A DNA stretch of 64,000 bases from Lycocorax pyrrhopterus obiensis (lineage: Eukaryota; Chordata; Aves; Passeriformes; Paradisaeidae). A program made the translations under genes and the position numbers. Positions 25,679-35,969 of the stretch are shown here, piece after piece. Numbering within the stretch: position 1 is the first letter of the stretch; every line of letters starts with the position of its first letter. A model generated the notes under the pieces. It searched no databases and was not told the DNA's origin. It was given only the letters and a program-made list of their open reading frames with translations. The stretch spans positions 85,505,047 through 85,569,046 of the forward strand of contig JACSVZ010000004.1 of assembly GCA_014706295.1 (NCBI GenBank). The letters run 5' to 3'.

Positions 25679-26399
25679 ATAGAATCATAAAATGGCTTGG
25701 GTTGGAAGGGACCTTAAAGATCACCTAGTTCAAACCACCTCCCACTTGGCCAGGTTGTTCAAAGCCCCATCCGACCTGGCCTTGAACACTGCCAGGGATG
25801 GGTCATCCACAACATTTCTGGGCAGCCTGTCCCATTGCCTCACCACCATCACAGTAAAGAATTTTTTCCTAATATCTAATCTAAACCTACTCTTTCAGTT
25901 TGAAAGTAGTCCTGTGACTTTGTGCCCTTTTAAGAAGTCTCTCCATCTTTCTCATATGCTCCCCTCAGGTACTGGAATGACACAATTAGATCACGCCAAA
26001 GCCTTCTCTTTACCAGGCTGAACAATCACAGGTCTCTCGGCCTTTCCTCATAGGAGAGGTGCTCCATCCCTCTGATCATCTTGGTGACCCTCCTCTGGAC
26101 TCGCTCCAACAGGTCCATGTCCTTCCTGTGCTGGGGACCCCAGAGCTGATGCAGCACTGCAGGTGGGGTCTCACCACAGCAGAGCAGAGGGGCAGAATCC
26201 CCTCCCTCACCTGCTGCTCACGCTGCTTTTGGTGCAGCCCAGCATAGGTTTGGCTTTCTGGGCTGTGAGTTGACATTGCCAGGTCATGTCCAGCCTCTCC
26301 TCCACCAGCACCCCCAAGTCCTTCTCATCAGGGCTGCTCTCGATCTGCTTATTCCCCCAGCCTGGATTGATACCAGGGGCTGCCCCAGCCAAGGTGCAG
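25679..26399 (-). mobile_element. CR1 LINE 3' end, about 0.7 kb, minus strand
   Basis: It starts with the reversed CR1 tail (agaatcataaaatggcttgg, then ttggaagggaccttaaagat) and follows the CR1 3' region throughout: aggttgttcaaagccccatc, aaccaccatcacagtaaaga-like sequence, actcgctccaacaggtccat, caccagcacccccaagtcct. It stops near aaggtgcag. The copy is well preserved compared with the one at 16338. The several open frames of 60-110 codons overlapping it, on both strands, are decayed element sequence. It lies antisense to KHDRBS2. Confidence 0.96.
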
Positions 26400-29300
26400 C
26401 AACTAATTTACATGCCCACCTGAGGCACTGTCTCACCCAAATTCTAGGTGATGGAGAGAGCTATCCAGCCTACCTGGCACAATTGTTCTAAATTTCCTAA
26501 GCTGACACGGATAAATGCTATTGATATGTGCAGGGAAAAGTTCAATATGTTTATATTTGAGTGCACTGGAGTCTTAGAACAGGATTTTAAAATATAAAAA
26601 AGTAACAGGAAATGCCAAATATCTCTTGTCGACTCAGGATTTAGTTCATCAAGTACTTCTACTACTGAGCAGCCACTGCTATTCTTTTTGGTAACAGCCT
26701 GATATTAAAGCACTCAACTAAAAAGTGAGAATTCCAGGGTTCTTGGCCTCTTCAGTGTACTGAACTGCAGATCCTGACCCCATGAGTCCAGATGAGTGGT
26801 TCTCACTATGCTCTGAAGCTGAAGCATAGCACAGTTCACTCTTGTAAGGCCACAGAGAACACAAAGAAGCAGGGACTCCAGGAACTCCTCATCACCAGTT
26901 ATTTTCACAGTGGTTTTTAGTGCTTCCCCATATACAGAAAGGGACATGTGGACAATGTCTCTTTTAGTGTCCAAAATAAGAATTCATCTAAAACCAAACC
27001 AAACAAAAGGATTATATTCCCATCACCTATCTCCACCTAAAATTCGCTGTGTCTTCTGTGCCCCATTTTCTGGCTGTGAATTTTCTGAAGCATGTACTCA
27101 ATGGAAATTTTAGCCTAATTGGAATTTAAGCTGCCTGAAAATAGCCCCAAGGCAGCACCAGCAGAATTTAGGGGAGATTGTGTAGCTTCAGTGAATCTGT
27201 GCAAGTACACAGAGCCCTGAAACTCTTTTGCTGATGTGAGGAGCTGGGGAGGATGCAGAAATGCTGCAGGAGTTCAAATCCATCTCCTGTTCCCTTTCTG
27301 CTGCCTGAGCACAGGAGGAGAGTGTGGCAGGATGGGCAAATGTATGTCTGGGAATGTGGTGCTCTATGGTGGCAACACAGAGCTTCAGAGGATAATCCAT
27401 GTGTGGGAGTGAAAGAGTGTGCCCTATTCGTGCTTCAGAATTGTCAGTGTGAAATATTGTGATTATCATTTTAGATTTGCCATGTATAACTCTGCATTCT
27501 CCAGGTAGTTTGAATTTAACCTAAATTACTCTTCCCCTAACTGTCTGGTAAGAATGAAATTCAGCTGTCACAGATAAGAGTAATGATATTTATTAATAGA
27601 ATTATAATAGAACTTAAATGTGCAGAGTACATCAGGACAGGAGATCACAGTCCTTAAGGGATTGATTTATCCTTGACTTCTATGAGCCTTTGTTATGGTA
27701 ATGATAGATATATATTCCCCAAATCCTTTTGGTCTTTCTATGCCTTACCCTTTGATTTCTTTATTAACTCTCCTCCCTTGTCACTGCATGTTCTTGTTAA
27801 TTCAGATCAGGTTAGCAACGTGTCTCATACTTTGCTATTTTTTACCCAAATGGTTTATTGAGTTCTCTAGCAGCTTCTGTGCTTTGCTGCACCTCCTGTC
27901 ACTGCTGCCAGAAGGGCTTCTGGGTGAGTTGCCACCAGCCAGACTCTGATTTCCTTTGGAAAACCTGGACATGGGTTTCCTTTGTTCCTGCAACAGTCAA
28001 GGCAACCAACCTAATTAATCACTCCTAACCTTCCTTAATAAACATAACTGTGGTAATTTGGGGTAAACATGTTGATGTTTTCTGGACTACTGAATGTTTT
28101 ATCTAAGCATGTAATTTAGGTTTTTAGGCATTTACATAAATACAGCAATTTATGGTGGCCCTGGGTGCTATGACTTTGCTGATGTTGTAAATCCTTGGCA
28201 TTTCTAAAGTCAAGATGTATGTTTAGGTGAATAGTCGTGGGCACGGGTGGTTAGCTCACTGTGTTAGTAAACACTGACCACCATGGTACAAGTCAATCCC
28301 ACCCTTGTTATCAACAGTAAATGGAAAAGCTGTTTATACGTAGTAATGTCTTTAAGGATATAAACAAGAGCAAAACATAAAGGCTAATGTAGATTATCAG
28401 CTGTAAGAATAGCTATAAGACTATTAGAAAGCTATAAGAAAAGTTATGAAGTACAGGACATTTTTCATTAGCTTATTTTAACATAGAAAAGAGGTGGGTT
28501 TTTGGTTTTTTTTTTTTTCTGAAACAAAATAAACTACTGTAGTGTGCAGCTACTTCCTTGTACTTGGTTCAGTATCGGTATGTCTTGCAACATCATGTAC
28601 TCTTTCTTGGGACTAGATACATGTATGAAACATCAGCTGCATAATTTTGCTCATGTGCTAGGCTCTGAACTCAGATACAATTAGATATTCATCAGGATAG
28701 ATACCCTGACTCTAGCAATACTTGTAGCAGCTATGAAACATTAATTCAGTGTTATGTTTCTGTTTAATGGAAGAGGGAAAATGACCATTTCTGCTGAAAA
28801 TTTCAGGTTTCAGGTTTAGAAATTGTGGTCCTTACTATGCTTTTTGAGGAGCCCATAAGATAAATTATCTATACAGGGTTATATTTTTTAATGAAATCTT
28901 TCTCTTTTAAGAGACCTGTCCCAGCATCTTCCATGTACTTTGCTGTCTTTACTTTGTCATTTCAAAATACACTATTTTTTAACTGAATGTGCAGCAAATA
29001 ACCTGCATGCTAAAACTAAGGGTGTTGCATAACAGAATGGTGAAGTTTTGCAGATCTTGTTGCATATTCTAAATTTGATTCAGATTTTCTGTTTTGTCGA
29101 TACTAAGATTTTAAATTGTATTTTTACCTGAGGGAGGAACAGTGTCTTTGAGGCAATTTCTAGTAGAATTCGTTTACACAGCAATATTCCAAAAGAGAGA
29201 GGTTAAAGCAGCAACACAGAAATTCCAATTTCTGTCCCTTGCAGGTCCTTTCTCTTTTTCTTTTTGCCCACATTTTCCTCTTACAAAATGTACCTACATT

Positions 29301-30214
29301 ATTAATGAAGTTTAGTCTCAGCACCAGCATGGAATCTGGAGGGTAAACTCAATCAGCGAGTTTGAAGTCCTAATCCTTGTAAAGCCGGTATGAATAACAG
29401 ATGATATTAAGAGGGCACAGTAGATGGTACCTGTTCCAGCAATTGCTGTAAATGTGATCTCATTGATTGGGTGTTTTTCCCTCTGTATTTTACAGAGCAC
29501 ATTGATTTAGAAGATGTCTTTTGCTTATAACCATTAGTGTTAGAAGGATAGAAACGTGCAAAAAACTTGGAGACGATAGAAAATGAAAGCCATTATCTAT
29601 TTTATAAGCAAATTAGGGATTTGTTTTTAATTATGGTTGTGCTGCAATTATCACACACTATATTGTATAAATAGGGTTCTTTTCGGAATTTTGTTAGTAG
29701 ATTTTTCTCCAGCTACACTCTTTAGAAATTTAGAAAGGAAATCATGAGCAGGCCTATACTCTCTTAGAACACAGGATCAGGATCATATCTTTAAACAGAT
29801 GTCCTGGACCTCCTTAAGAAGAAGAAGGAACGAGCAAGGCCTCAATTCCAGCTCAACGTTCACTTGGTCTTTAACTTGGCTGGAAGAGGTGTCACTTGTA
29901 ATGCATTTTCAGGTCCTTGCATGACAGTCAATTCAGTTGCCAGTGGAAGGATGGAAGGACAGAAGAGCTGAAATTCAATAATCCTGTCTGTTTTGAAAGA
30001 ATAATTAGCTGGCACACAGCTGTGCTGCCAGCAAGCTGGCTGCTGCAGTGGATTTTTAGTACAGTGATCAGCCCATAAAAAGCTGGATACAATGGAAGGA
30101 AGCTTTAAAAAAAGGAATTCCTGGCAAAATAATTTTGACAAACGTTGTAAAATAAGTTAAACTTGTGCATTATTATATATTATGGTGGATGAGACACTCT
30201 ATAGACAGAAAAGA
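26400..30214. other. Upstream intron, unique sequence
   Basis: No exon or transposon recognised apart from a degenerate tRNA-like stretch at 28236-28305. A T-rich run sits near 28507-28520. The minus-strand 60-codon frame at 29318-29500 has no recognisable family. Confidence 0.5.
28236..28305 (+). other. Possible degenerate tRNA-derived (SINE-like) remnant
   Basis: The segment ggtggttagctcactg resembles a tRNA A-box (TRGCNNAGYNGG), and 35-45 bases later ggtacaagtcaatccc resembles a B-box with an insertion. It does not fold into a proper cloverleaf by eye, so it is not a functional tRNA. It may be an ancient SINE head or coincidence. Confidence 0.22.
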
Positions 30215-30739
30215 GCAACTTCACGTTCACAAGCCTTGGTCCTCATAGGGGACTTAAACCTTCCCAACATCTCTTGGAGGAACAACACAGCAGGGCAAAT
30301 GTGTTCCTGGAATACCTTGAGGATAACTTCCTTCTCCAAGTGCTAGAGAAGCCACTGAGGAGATGCTCTATGCTGGACTTTGTTCTCACCAACAGGGAGG
30401 GGCTGGTGGGGAAGTTGAAGCTCAAGGGTAGCCTGGGCTGCCCATGAAATGATGGAGTTCGAGATCCTTACGGCAGGGAGGAGAGTGCACAGCAAGGTCT
30501 ACCCTGGACTTGAGGAGAGCAGACTTTGGTCTCTTCAGGGAGCTGCTTGGTGGAATGCAGTGGGATAGAGCCCTGGAAGGAAGAGAGGCCCAATAGACAT
30601 GGTTAATATTCAAGGGTCACCTCTCCCAGTCATGCGTTCCAATGAAGAGGAAGTCAACAAGGGGTCCATGTCAGGGGGCTTGGAATTAGATCTTTAAGGT
30701 CCCTTCCAACCCAAACCATTTTATGAGTCTGTGATTCTA
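30215..30739 (+). mobile_element. CR1 LINE, internally deleted: endonuclease fragment joined to 3' tail
   Basis: The first part encodes endonuclease-like pieces on the + strand: VLIGDLNLPNISWRNNTAG recalls the CR1 GDFN.PDI.W..NTAG motif, and later gctcaagggtagcctgggct corresponds to the LKGSLGCSDHEM region. The second part, from about 30685, is the CR1 3' tail: taaggtcccttccaacccaa, then ttatgagtctgtgattcta. The reverse-transcriptase region that should lie between is absent, so the copy has a large internal deletion. Frames are interrupted by stops. It lies in the same orientation as KHDRBS2. Confidence 0.9.
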
Positions 30740-31423
30740 CTTTGTATCAGTAAGTAAAGGAAGTTCATCAGGTGTTCTGTGTACTGAGCCAACAGAAATT
30801 GCAGTGCTGAAGTCAATACCCTGCTGACTTGGAATGTGCCTATTTTATTTCATTTAACAATTTTTTTTAGTAAGCATAGCTTTGTTACTTGACTCCTAAA
30901 GAGAGAGGTCCTTTCAGGATATACAAAATAACTGAAGGCTACTTTCAGTGATGCTAATTGGTATTGAATTAAATGATCCAGTCATGCTAACGTGCAATAT
31001 AAGGTAGAATTTGTGTTTTAAGCACATAAAGGTAGCCAGGGAAGTTTGCCAAAAATACAAAATACTTTTAAAACACATTTTTTTGTTTAATTACAAGTCG
31101 CTTGAAATTTGTACCTTTCGTATGTGAAAGTCCATTTGCATTTTGCACACAGATACATTTCTCTGTGTATATGCCTTCTGTGCCTTTTGTGTTTTATTTT
31201 GTGTGTTCGTGCTCTTTATGACCACCTTCACTACCCATATATATACATTTTTCTGTCCATTTATTATAGGTAGTTGTCCACTCCCACTTGTACAATTTTT
31301 CAGCATACCAGTGATAATGCAGAGCAGTTCACCCAAATACCATCCATGGAATTTCTGGTTTGGGTGGTTTGTCAGCTTAGTCAAAATACAAAGTTTCAGG
31401 AAGTTTCACCTTTTGCATTTCAG
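30740..31423 (+). other. KHDRBS2: End of upstream intron with acceptor region
   Basis: Unique AT-rich sequence leading to the acceptor ttgcatttcag at 31423. A second possible acceptor, agtttcag ending at 31399, lies 24 bases upstream and would keep the frame. Confidence 0.6.
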
Positions 31424-31551
31424 GATTATAATGATGAAATTCGCCAGGAGCAGCTGAGAGAACTTTCGTATTTGAATGGTTCTGAGGATTCATCACGTGG
31501 ACGGGGCATTCGAGGAAGAGGGATCCGTGTGCCACCTGCAGCTCCTTCAAG
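31424..31551 (+). CDS. KHDRBS2: KHDRBS2 (SLM-1) internal coding exon, end of STAR region plus RG-rich start
   Basis: This is an internal exon of a Sam68-like STAR-family RNA-binding protein that regulates alternative splicing in the nucleus. The 128 bases encode 42 codons plus two bases. They begin DYNDEIRQEQ, continue LRELSYLNGS, and then give RGRGIRGRGIR and PPAAPS. From memory, this matches KHDRBS2 at about residues 162-204, just after the KH/QUA2 region. The paralogues KHDRBS1 and KHDRBS3 differ in the DYND...ELSYLNG stretch, so KHDRBS2 is favoured. The acceptor is a pyrimidine-rich tract ending ttgcatttcag. The donor is AG followed by gtgtgg, which is weaker than consensus. The exon ends in phase 2, and its last two bases (AG) complete an arginine codon with the first base of the exon at 32860. 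The exon number in the transcript is uncertain, because no 5' exon is visible. Confidence 0.93.
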
Positions 31552-31600
31552 GTGTGGTAACCTGGACTGTTATGTCAATAGCTTTGCAAAGTGTAAGCAA

Positions 31601-31632
31601 TAGTAAAAAAACCCCATAGTTAAAAAAATAAA
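31601..31632 (+). promoter_or_regulatory. Candidate intronic stop codon, UAAA cluster and polyadenylation hexamer
   Basis: If the upstream exon is not spliced, its frame continues for 16 codons and stops at TAG (31601-31603). TAAA occurs at 31604, 31621 and 31629, and AATAAA is at 31627-31632. A GT-rich stretch follows at about 31683-31700. Stop, hexamer and downstream GU-rich sequence together are the layout of an intronic polyadenylation site. Spaced UAAA copies are the known binding pattern of Sam68/SLM proteins. Use of the site is inferred only. Confidence 0.35.
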
Positions 31633-31814
31633 ATTACACACATATCCTGGTCAGTAAACCAAAATATTTGTCTTCTGATAACCTGTGTGGTCTATATTGT
31701 TCCAGATTTTCTGATCTACAGTTCACAGGGTACAGTGGGTGGTATACAAGTAATAAACAACAAATGAGAGCAGATTATGAAGACGGGAAAAGGATATTTC
31801 TAAGATTTGTTGAT

Positions 31815-31903
31815 CTAGTGAAAGATGTCCCTGCCCAAGGTACGGGATTTTGACTAGAGGATCTCTGAAGGTGCCTTCCAACACAAACCATTCAGGATTC
31901 TGC
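31815..31903 (+). mobile_element. Short CR1 3' tail fragment, plus strand
   Basis: The sequence gaaagatgtccctgcccaag, then ttttgactagaggatctctg, then ggtgccttccaacacaaacc and ttcaggattc follows the last 90 bases of CR1. Several changes indicate age. Confidence 0.85.
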
Positions 31904-32859
31904 AAGTCTAAAATCAGCTACTGAGACTTGTAGTAAAGTAATGAACATCACGAGCTAATGCAATGGGTTTGGTTGTCTCAGCAGGGAACAAGCCACAGTT
32001 CTACTGCTACAGGAGACCTGAGTTCCATTCACAACTGTGGATATGGGTGTCATGCATGGTTGTTATACCTGGCATTCACAGTCTTCCAAAAAGACAGCAC
32101 ACCCAGGAGCACACTGCTCTGAAACAAAACCCACAGGCTGCTACCTTGATACATCCCCTTTCTATTTTGTCATATGGTATAGTTACAAGTCTTTTTAAAC
32201 AGTAACAGCTTCTTCTGACTTACTAATTAGTACAGCAAGGGAGATATAGCATAAATAGCCAGGAGGATGCTAAACCTCTCTCCATGCTTGTCTATATGCT
32301 CTATTCTCTCTGTGCAGTGGGGGAAAGCAGAATCCCACGCTACCATTCCTTTGTGCTGAACTAAATCAGACAGGAAGAAAAGTTATTCCTCTCCTTTTAT
32401 ATTCTTCCTCTGCTTTGCCTTGCAAGTTTCTGCTGTCCTGCAGTATCTTCTGCCAATACATTTCTCCTGCCCACCAATAAACATGAAAATGAGAGTGATG
32501 ACAGCTCTTGTAAAATTGTTTGAGAGCAACAGAAAAAGTTCCTCATTTTCTTCATCTTCTAGAACTGCTTTGGAGTAATTCTGCAACCCTGTGATTTACA
32601 ATGATTCAGAATTATATTAGTACAAGCAACAAGAGGATCAGGTGTAGTACTGGATGGTTTAAAAATAATGCCTTTCCATAATATGAGTTCTGCCTGAGAT
32701 ACTGCCTAAAAGTGCTTGACATTGTAGCTGCCAAAAGCCTGGAGTTATATGACACTTTAAATAGTAGTAAAAACGTGGGAGCCTTTAAAATGGGGTAGCA
32801 CACGCATGTCTTCCCTCGTTGTAGACGCCAGAGTGATCATTCCTTTTTGCTCCGCACAG

Positions 32860-33055
32860 GGGACGTGGGGGTGCCATTCCTCCCCCGCTGCCTGGACGAG
32901 GTGCCCAAGCGCCCCGCGGAGCGCCGGTGACGCGCGGAGCGCTCCCTGTCCCACCGGTGGCCAGGGGCGTTCCGACCCCCCGAGCCAGGGGCGCCCCGTC
33001 CGTCCCGGGTTACAGACCGCCCCCGCCGCCCGCACACGAGGCCTATGAAGACTAT
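32860..33055 (+). CDS. KHDRBS2: KHDRBS2 (SLM-1) internal coding exon, RG/proline-rich region
   Basis: This is the next exon of the same gene. Its 196 bases are one base finishing the split arginine codon plus 65 open codons. The product starts GRGGAIPPP, carries repeated RG, PRG and TRG units (VTRGALPVPPVARG, VPTPRARGAP), and ends with a PPPPP run followed by AHEAYEDY. In the family this low-complexity part holds arginine-methylation sites (RG boxes) and proline motifs that bind SH3/WW domains; that role is inferred here. The acceptor is ttgctccgcacag and the donor is a strong GTAAGT directly after TAT. The next expected residues, GYDDGY of the tyrosine-rich tail, were not found in the window. 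By my count 148 of 196 bases are G or C (about 75%), far above the surrounding DNA. Long frames on the opposite strand here are by-products of that composition. Confidence 0.94.
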
Positions 33056-35847
33056 GTAAGTAAATGCCTGCGTTCACAGCGTGTGAGCCAAGCTCTGTGA
33101 CGAACATCGAGTCCTTCTGAGATGGAATAGTCCAGGCCAATAACCTCTCTAACGCTTTCCCCCAGCAGGTGAATGACAGTCTGGGTGATGCAATGCGTCT
33201 GCAGGCCTGTGCTGGGCGATGTGGGTTCATGGATTTGTTCACAGCTTAGTTTTGGATATGAGAGATCATGCTGGATAGTTCTTGGGGTGTCACAAAAGAG
33301 CAACACAGATATTCTAAAATTTTATACTTAAAGTCAGTTTTTACTGTAACCAAGTTCCTGAGAATAACAGCTTATATCCTTTGTGAGAAAATGAGGGGAG
33401 GGCGGGGGGGGTTGTTGTTCCAAATCCTTCTTATTACATATTTGTATTCAACATTGTGTTACAGATACACAACAAATAGAAATTCAGGTAGTTTTCATGA
33501 AAGCTGATACAATGATGCATCTTTAGCCAGGAGCAGTACTAACTGTCACCTTTTCTTATGAGGTGTTAAAGTAATTGTGCTGTACACATCAAAGCTTTCA
33601 AGTCATCCTCATTAATGTTTCCTCCTGGAACTATCACCATAACAACAGATATCCAAATAGGGAAGAAAGTGCTATCAAATATGATGTCTGAATTTTTCCA
33701 GCTATGGCAAGCCCAAGAGTAAGATGAACATCTGATCTGTTCCCTAATCCTACCACCAGGGAAAGATCAACTTCTATTCAATTAATAGTCTTCCTAGAAC
33801 TGAGGAAAGGAAAATTAAACAGAAATTAATTTTTGTTGTTAAAGCTTCACACAGCCATGTGTATTTGTAGTGTAGCAACTGGATCACGGCCACTTCAAAT
33901 CAGGGATGCACATTCTGTTAATTCTGAGAATCACAACTGAGCAAGAGCAGCAAAAAAGGAAGGAGAAAAAAGTCACTCCTGTGTTATTTACCTCAACATA
34001 GTTTCCATTATTAAACGAGCTAAAATTCCTGCTAAGAAATGGAATTTCAAAAGTATACCCTTCCTTGACAGACAGTATATTATTGTCTGGTAGTGTCAAA
34101 ATGTATGAGACCTTCCTTTCTGTCCAGATAGAGAACCCTTGTAATGTAAGATTATAATTGAAGTAATTTTTTTTTTTTTTTTCATTTACAGTACTAGTAA
34201 ATATCCTAGGCTATGAAACATCTTTTACGGAGCATTTCTTGCACTTTTTGTGGATAGTAAATACATGGAAAGCAGGAGGAGAAATTGAAGCAGCTGGATT
34301 ATCAAGGTTAGGAAGGCATTCAGTTAGTTCCACATATTTTTAAAATGCCTACACTCTCAGGAGCACAAAATATATACACAATTAAAAGAGTCAGTTTAGT
34401 TTGTAATACAGTAGTCCAATAAAAAAACCCAAATGTATTTGTGGGATTTTTTTCCCCCTTCTTAGACAGCCACAAAAAAACATGCTGCCTTACAGGACGA
34501 AATTCACATGTTTTGGAGATCCTTCCATCTCCTGTGTCCTTTCAGTATCTATATTCCAGAGCTAGGAATAGAGGAGATCGCTATCATGCACCAGTTTGCA
34601 ATGAAATTTCTTGTCATTTTATGAAAGTTCATAAGTTCAATCTAAATCATTTTGGTATCTTATGGACTGAGATAATAACTAGAACTCTGATGCTGTGCCG
34701 GTAGAAGGAAAAGTTCACTGTCACATATCTACATATAATATTGTAAATTATGTTTCAGGGAAAATATTTTTATTTTTGCAGAAAGTAATCAACACAGTTT
34801 TTCTTTCTAAATAAACCATATAATAAATCAGATATCTGGCTGGATACTAAAATCAAGTGGATCTATTTGTTGACCTGCAGCAAATGTCATGTGTAATTGT
34901 TGTTCTTTCACACAATCCTACAGATGAAAAACTAATTTATAATGAATAATTTATCCAATTTACTTTTTTTCCTGCTTCTAAGCAACCCACAAGTGTATTA
35001 GAATTTCCTTATGAGTTTATATTTTTCATTTTTGATTACAGTATTGCACACCATTTTTTTCCTACTATATGCGAGCACCATTAGTTTGATTAGTGGTACA
35101 TATGAATGCACTGTCATTGATTGTGAGTATCCATATTCTTTATTTTTCTTTGCTCTAGTGAAATATAGTTACTTAAATGTTGATCTGAAAGTGAATTCAA
35201 GAAATAGAATTGAATGGCTACAGCAGATTTTTTTAAAATGTTTAGACAGCATTTCCTGAAAAAAAATCTTTACCCATTTGCTGAGCACTACTAATCAGAG
35301 ATTGTATTGACTGTTTGACCTTGAAACATCTAATTGTTCAAATTGGTTTGGATAAGCATTTAAAAGTTTGGATTATCCAATATATAAATATTTTGAGGTT
35401 TCCTGATGGCCTTTCTGAGAATCCATAAAAGCAGGTGTCTGAAGGTTTCTCAAGAAAAGTAAAGTCCTGTCATTGTGGTGAATATATTCATGTGCAGCAT
35501 TTTGAATGTCAGGCCTGGCCAGAGGGAAAAATGTTTGGAACAACTTTCGGAAAAGAAGAGGGCTGGAGCGGGAAGGGGGAGTAACTTACTTCATGCCTTT
35601 TTTTTTTCCTTGCCTTTGAAACTTGCTTTATATTGGGTGTAGCCTAGATAGTGTCTTACAGGAACTTCTAACCTGCAGGAAGAGGAGGTGCTGACATTAG
35701 AAAGTACATGCAAAGGGAAAGTAGTTACTATGTGAACCTTATTCACTTTAAAAGCAGTTCATTGGGTGTGAATTTGGATGGAGAGTGTAACTGGCAGCTG
35801 CTGTGCTGCTTCTGAGATCAAGAGGGGTGGTCCTGGGTTTGTGACCT
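33056..35847 (+). other. KHDRBS2: Start of downstream KHDRBS2 intron
   Basis: It begins GTAAGT. It holds a G-run cluster at 33394-33412 and a 16-base T run at 34167-34182 followed by a splice-acceptor-like catttacag ending at 34191. No further KHDRBS2 exon is seen, and the remainder is AT-rich unique sequence. Confidence 0.6.
33394..33412 (+). other. G-run cluster, possible G-quadruplex
   Basis: Runs of four, three and eight G separated by single bases (gaggggagggcggggggggt). The position, about 340 bases past the exon, would let it act in the nascent RNA. Structure is inferred. Confidence 0.5.
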
Positions 35848-35969
35848 GGTGTTGTGTTTTAACCCCAGCCAACAACTAAGCCCCATGCAGGCGCTCACTT
35901 CCCTGGTGAGATAAAGGAGAGATTCAGAAGTGTGAAAGTGAGAAAACTCTTGGGTTGAGACAAGATAGC
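35848..35969 (-). mobile_element. Truncated LTR fragment of a second avian ERV family
   Basis: The sequence ttgtgttttaaccccagcc, then caacaactaagccccatgca, then cttgggttgagacaaga matches, from memory, one end of a different abundant avian LTR family (ends TGTGGTGTTTTAACCCC as printed). It stops abruptly where the next LTR starts at 35970, suggesting interruption by that insertion. No continuation was found beyond 36705. By the family's usual orientation, it lies on the minus strand. Confidence 0.7.

Larger units (their letters stand above)
31552..32859 (+). other. KHDRBS2: KHDRBS2 short intron between the two visible exons
   Basis: This GT-AG intron of 1,308 bases is bounded by gtgtgg and the acceptor cgcacag. 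It is very short next to the flanking introns, each more than 30 kb within this window alone. Its first 80 bases hold an in-frame stop, three UAAA copies and an AATAAA hexamer. A CR1 tail fragment lies at 31815-31903. The rest (31904-32859) is unremarkable AT-rich sequence with no coding signal that I recognise. Confidence 0.88.

Noticed and set aside
1..31423. Upstream KH-domain exons of KHDRBS2
   Set aside because: Scanned by eye for codons of the GKLLGPRG and EEIKKFLVP regions; nothing found. A translated search would be decisive.
32757..33242. 161-codon minus-strand open frame
   Set aside because: It lies antisense to the GC-rich KHDRBS2 exon, where stop codons are rare; no known domain and no splice or promoter support.
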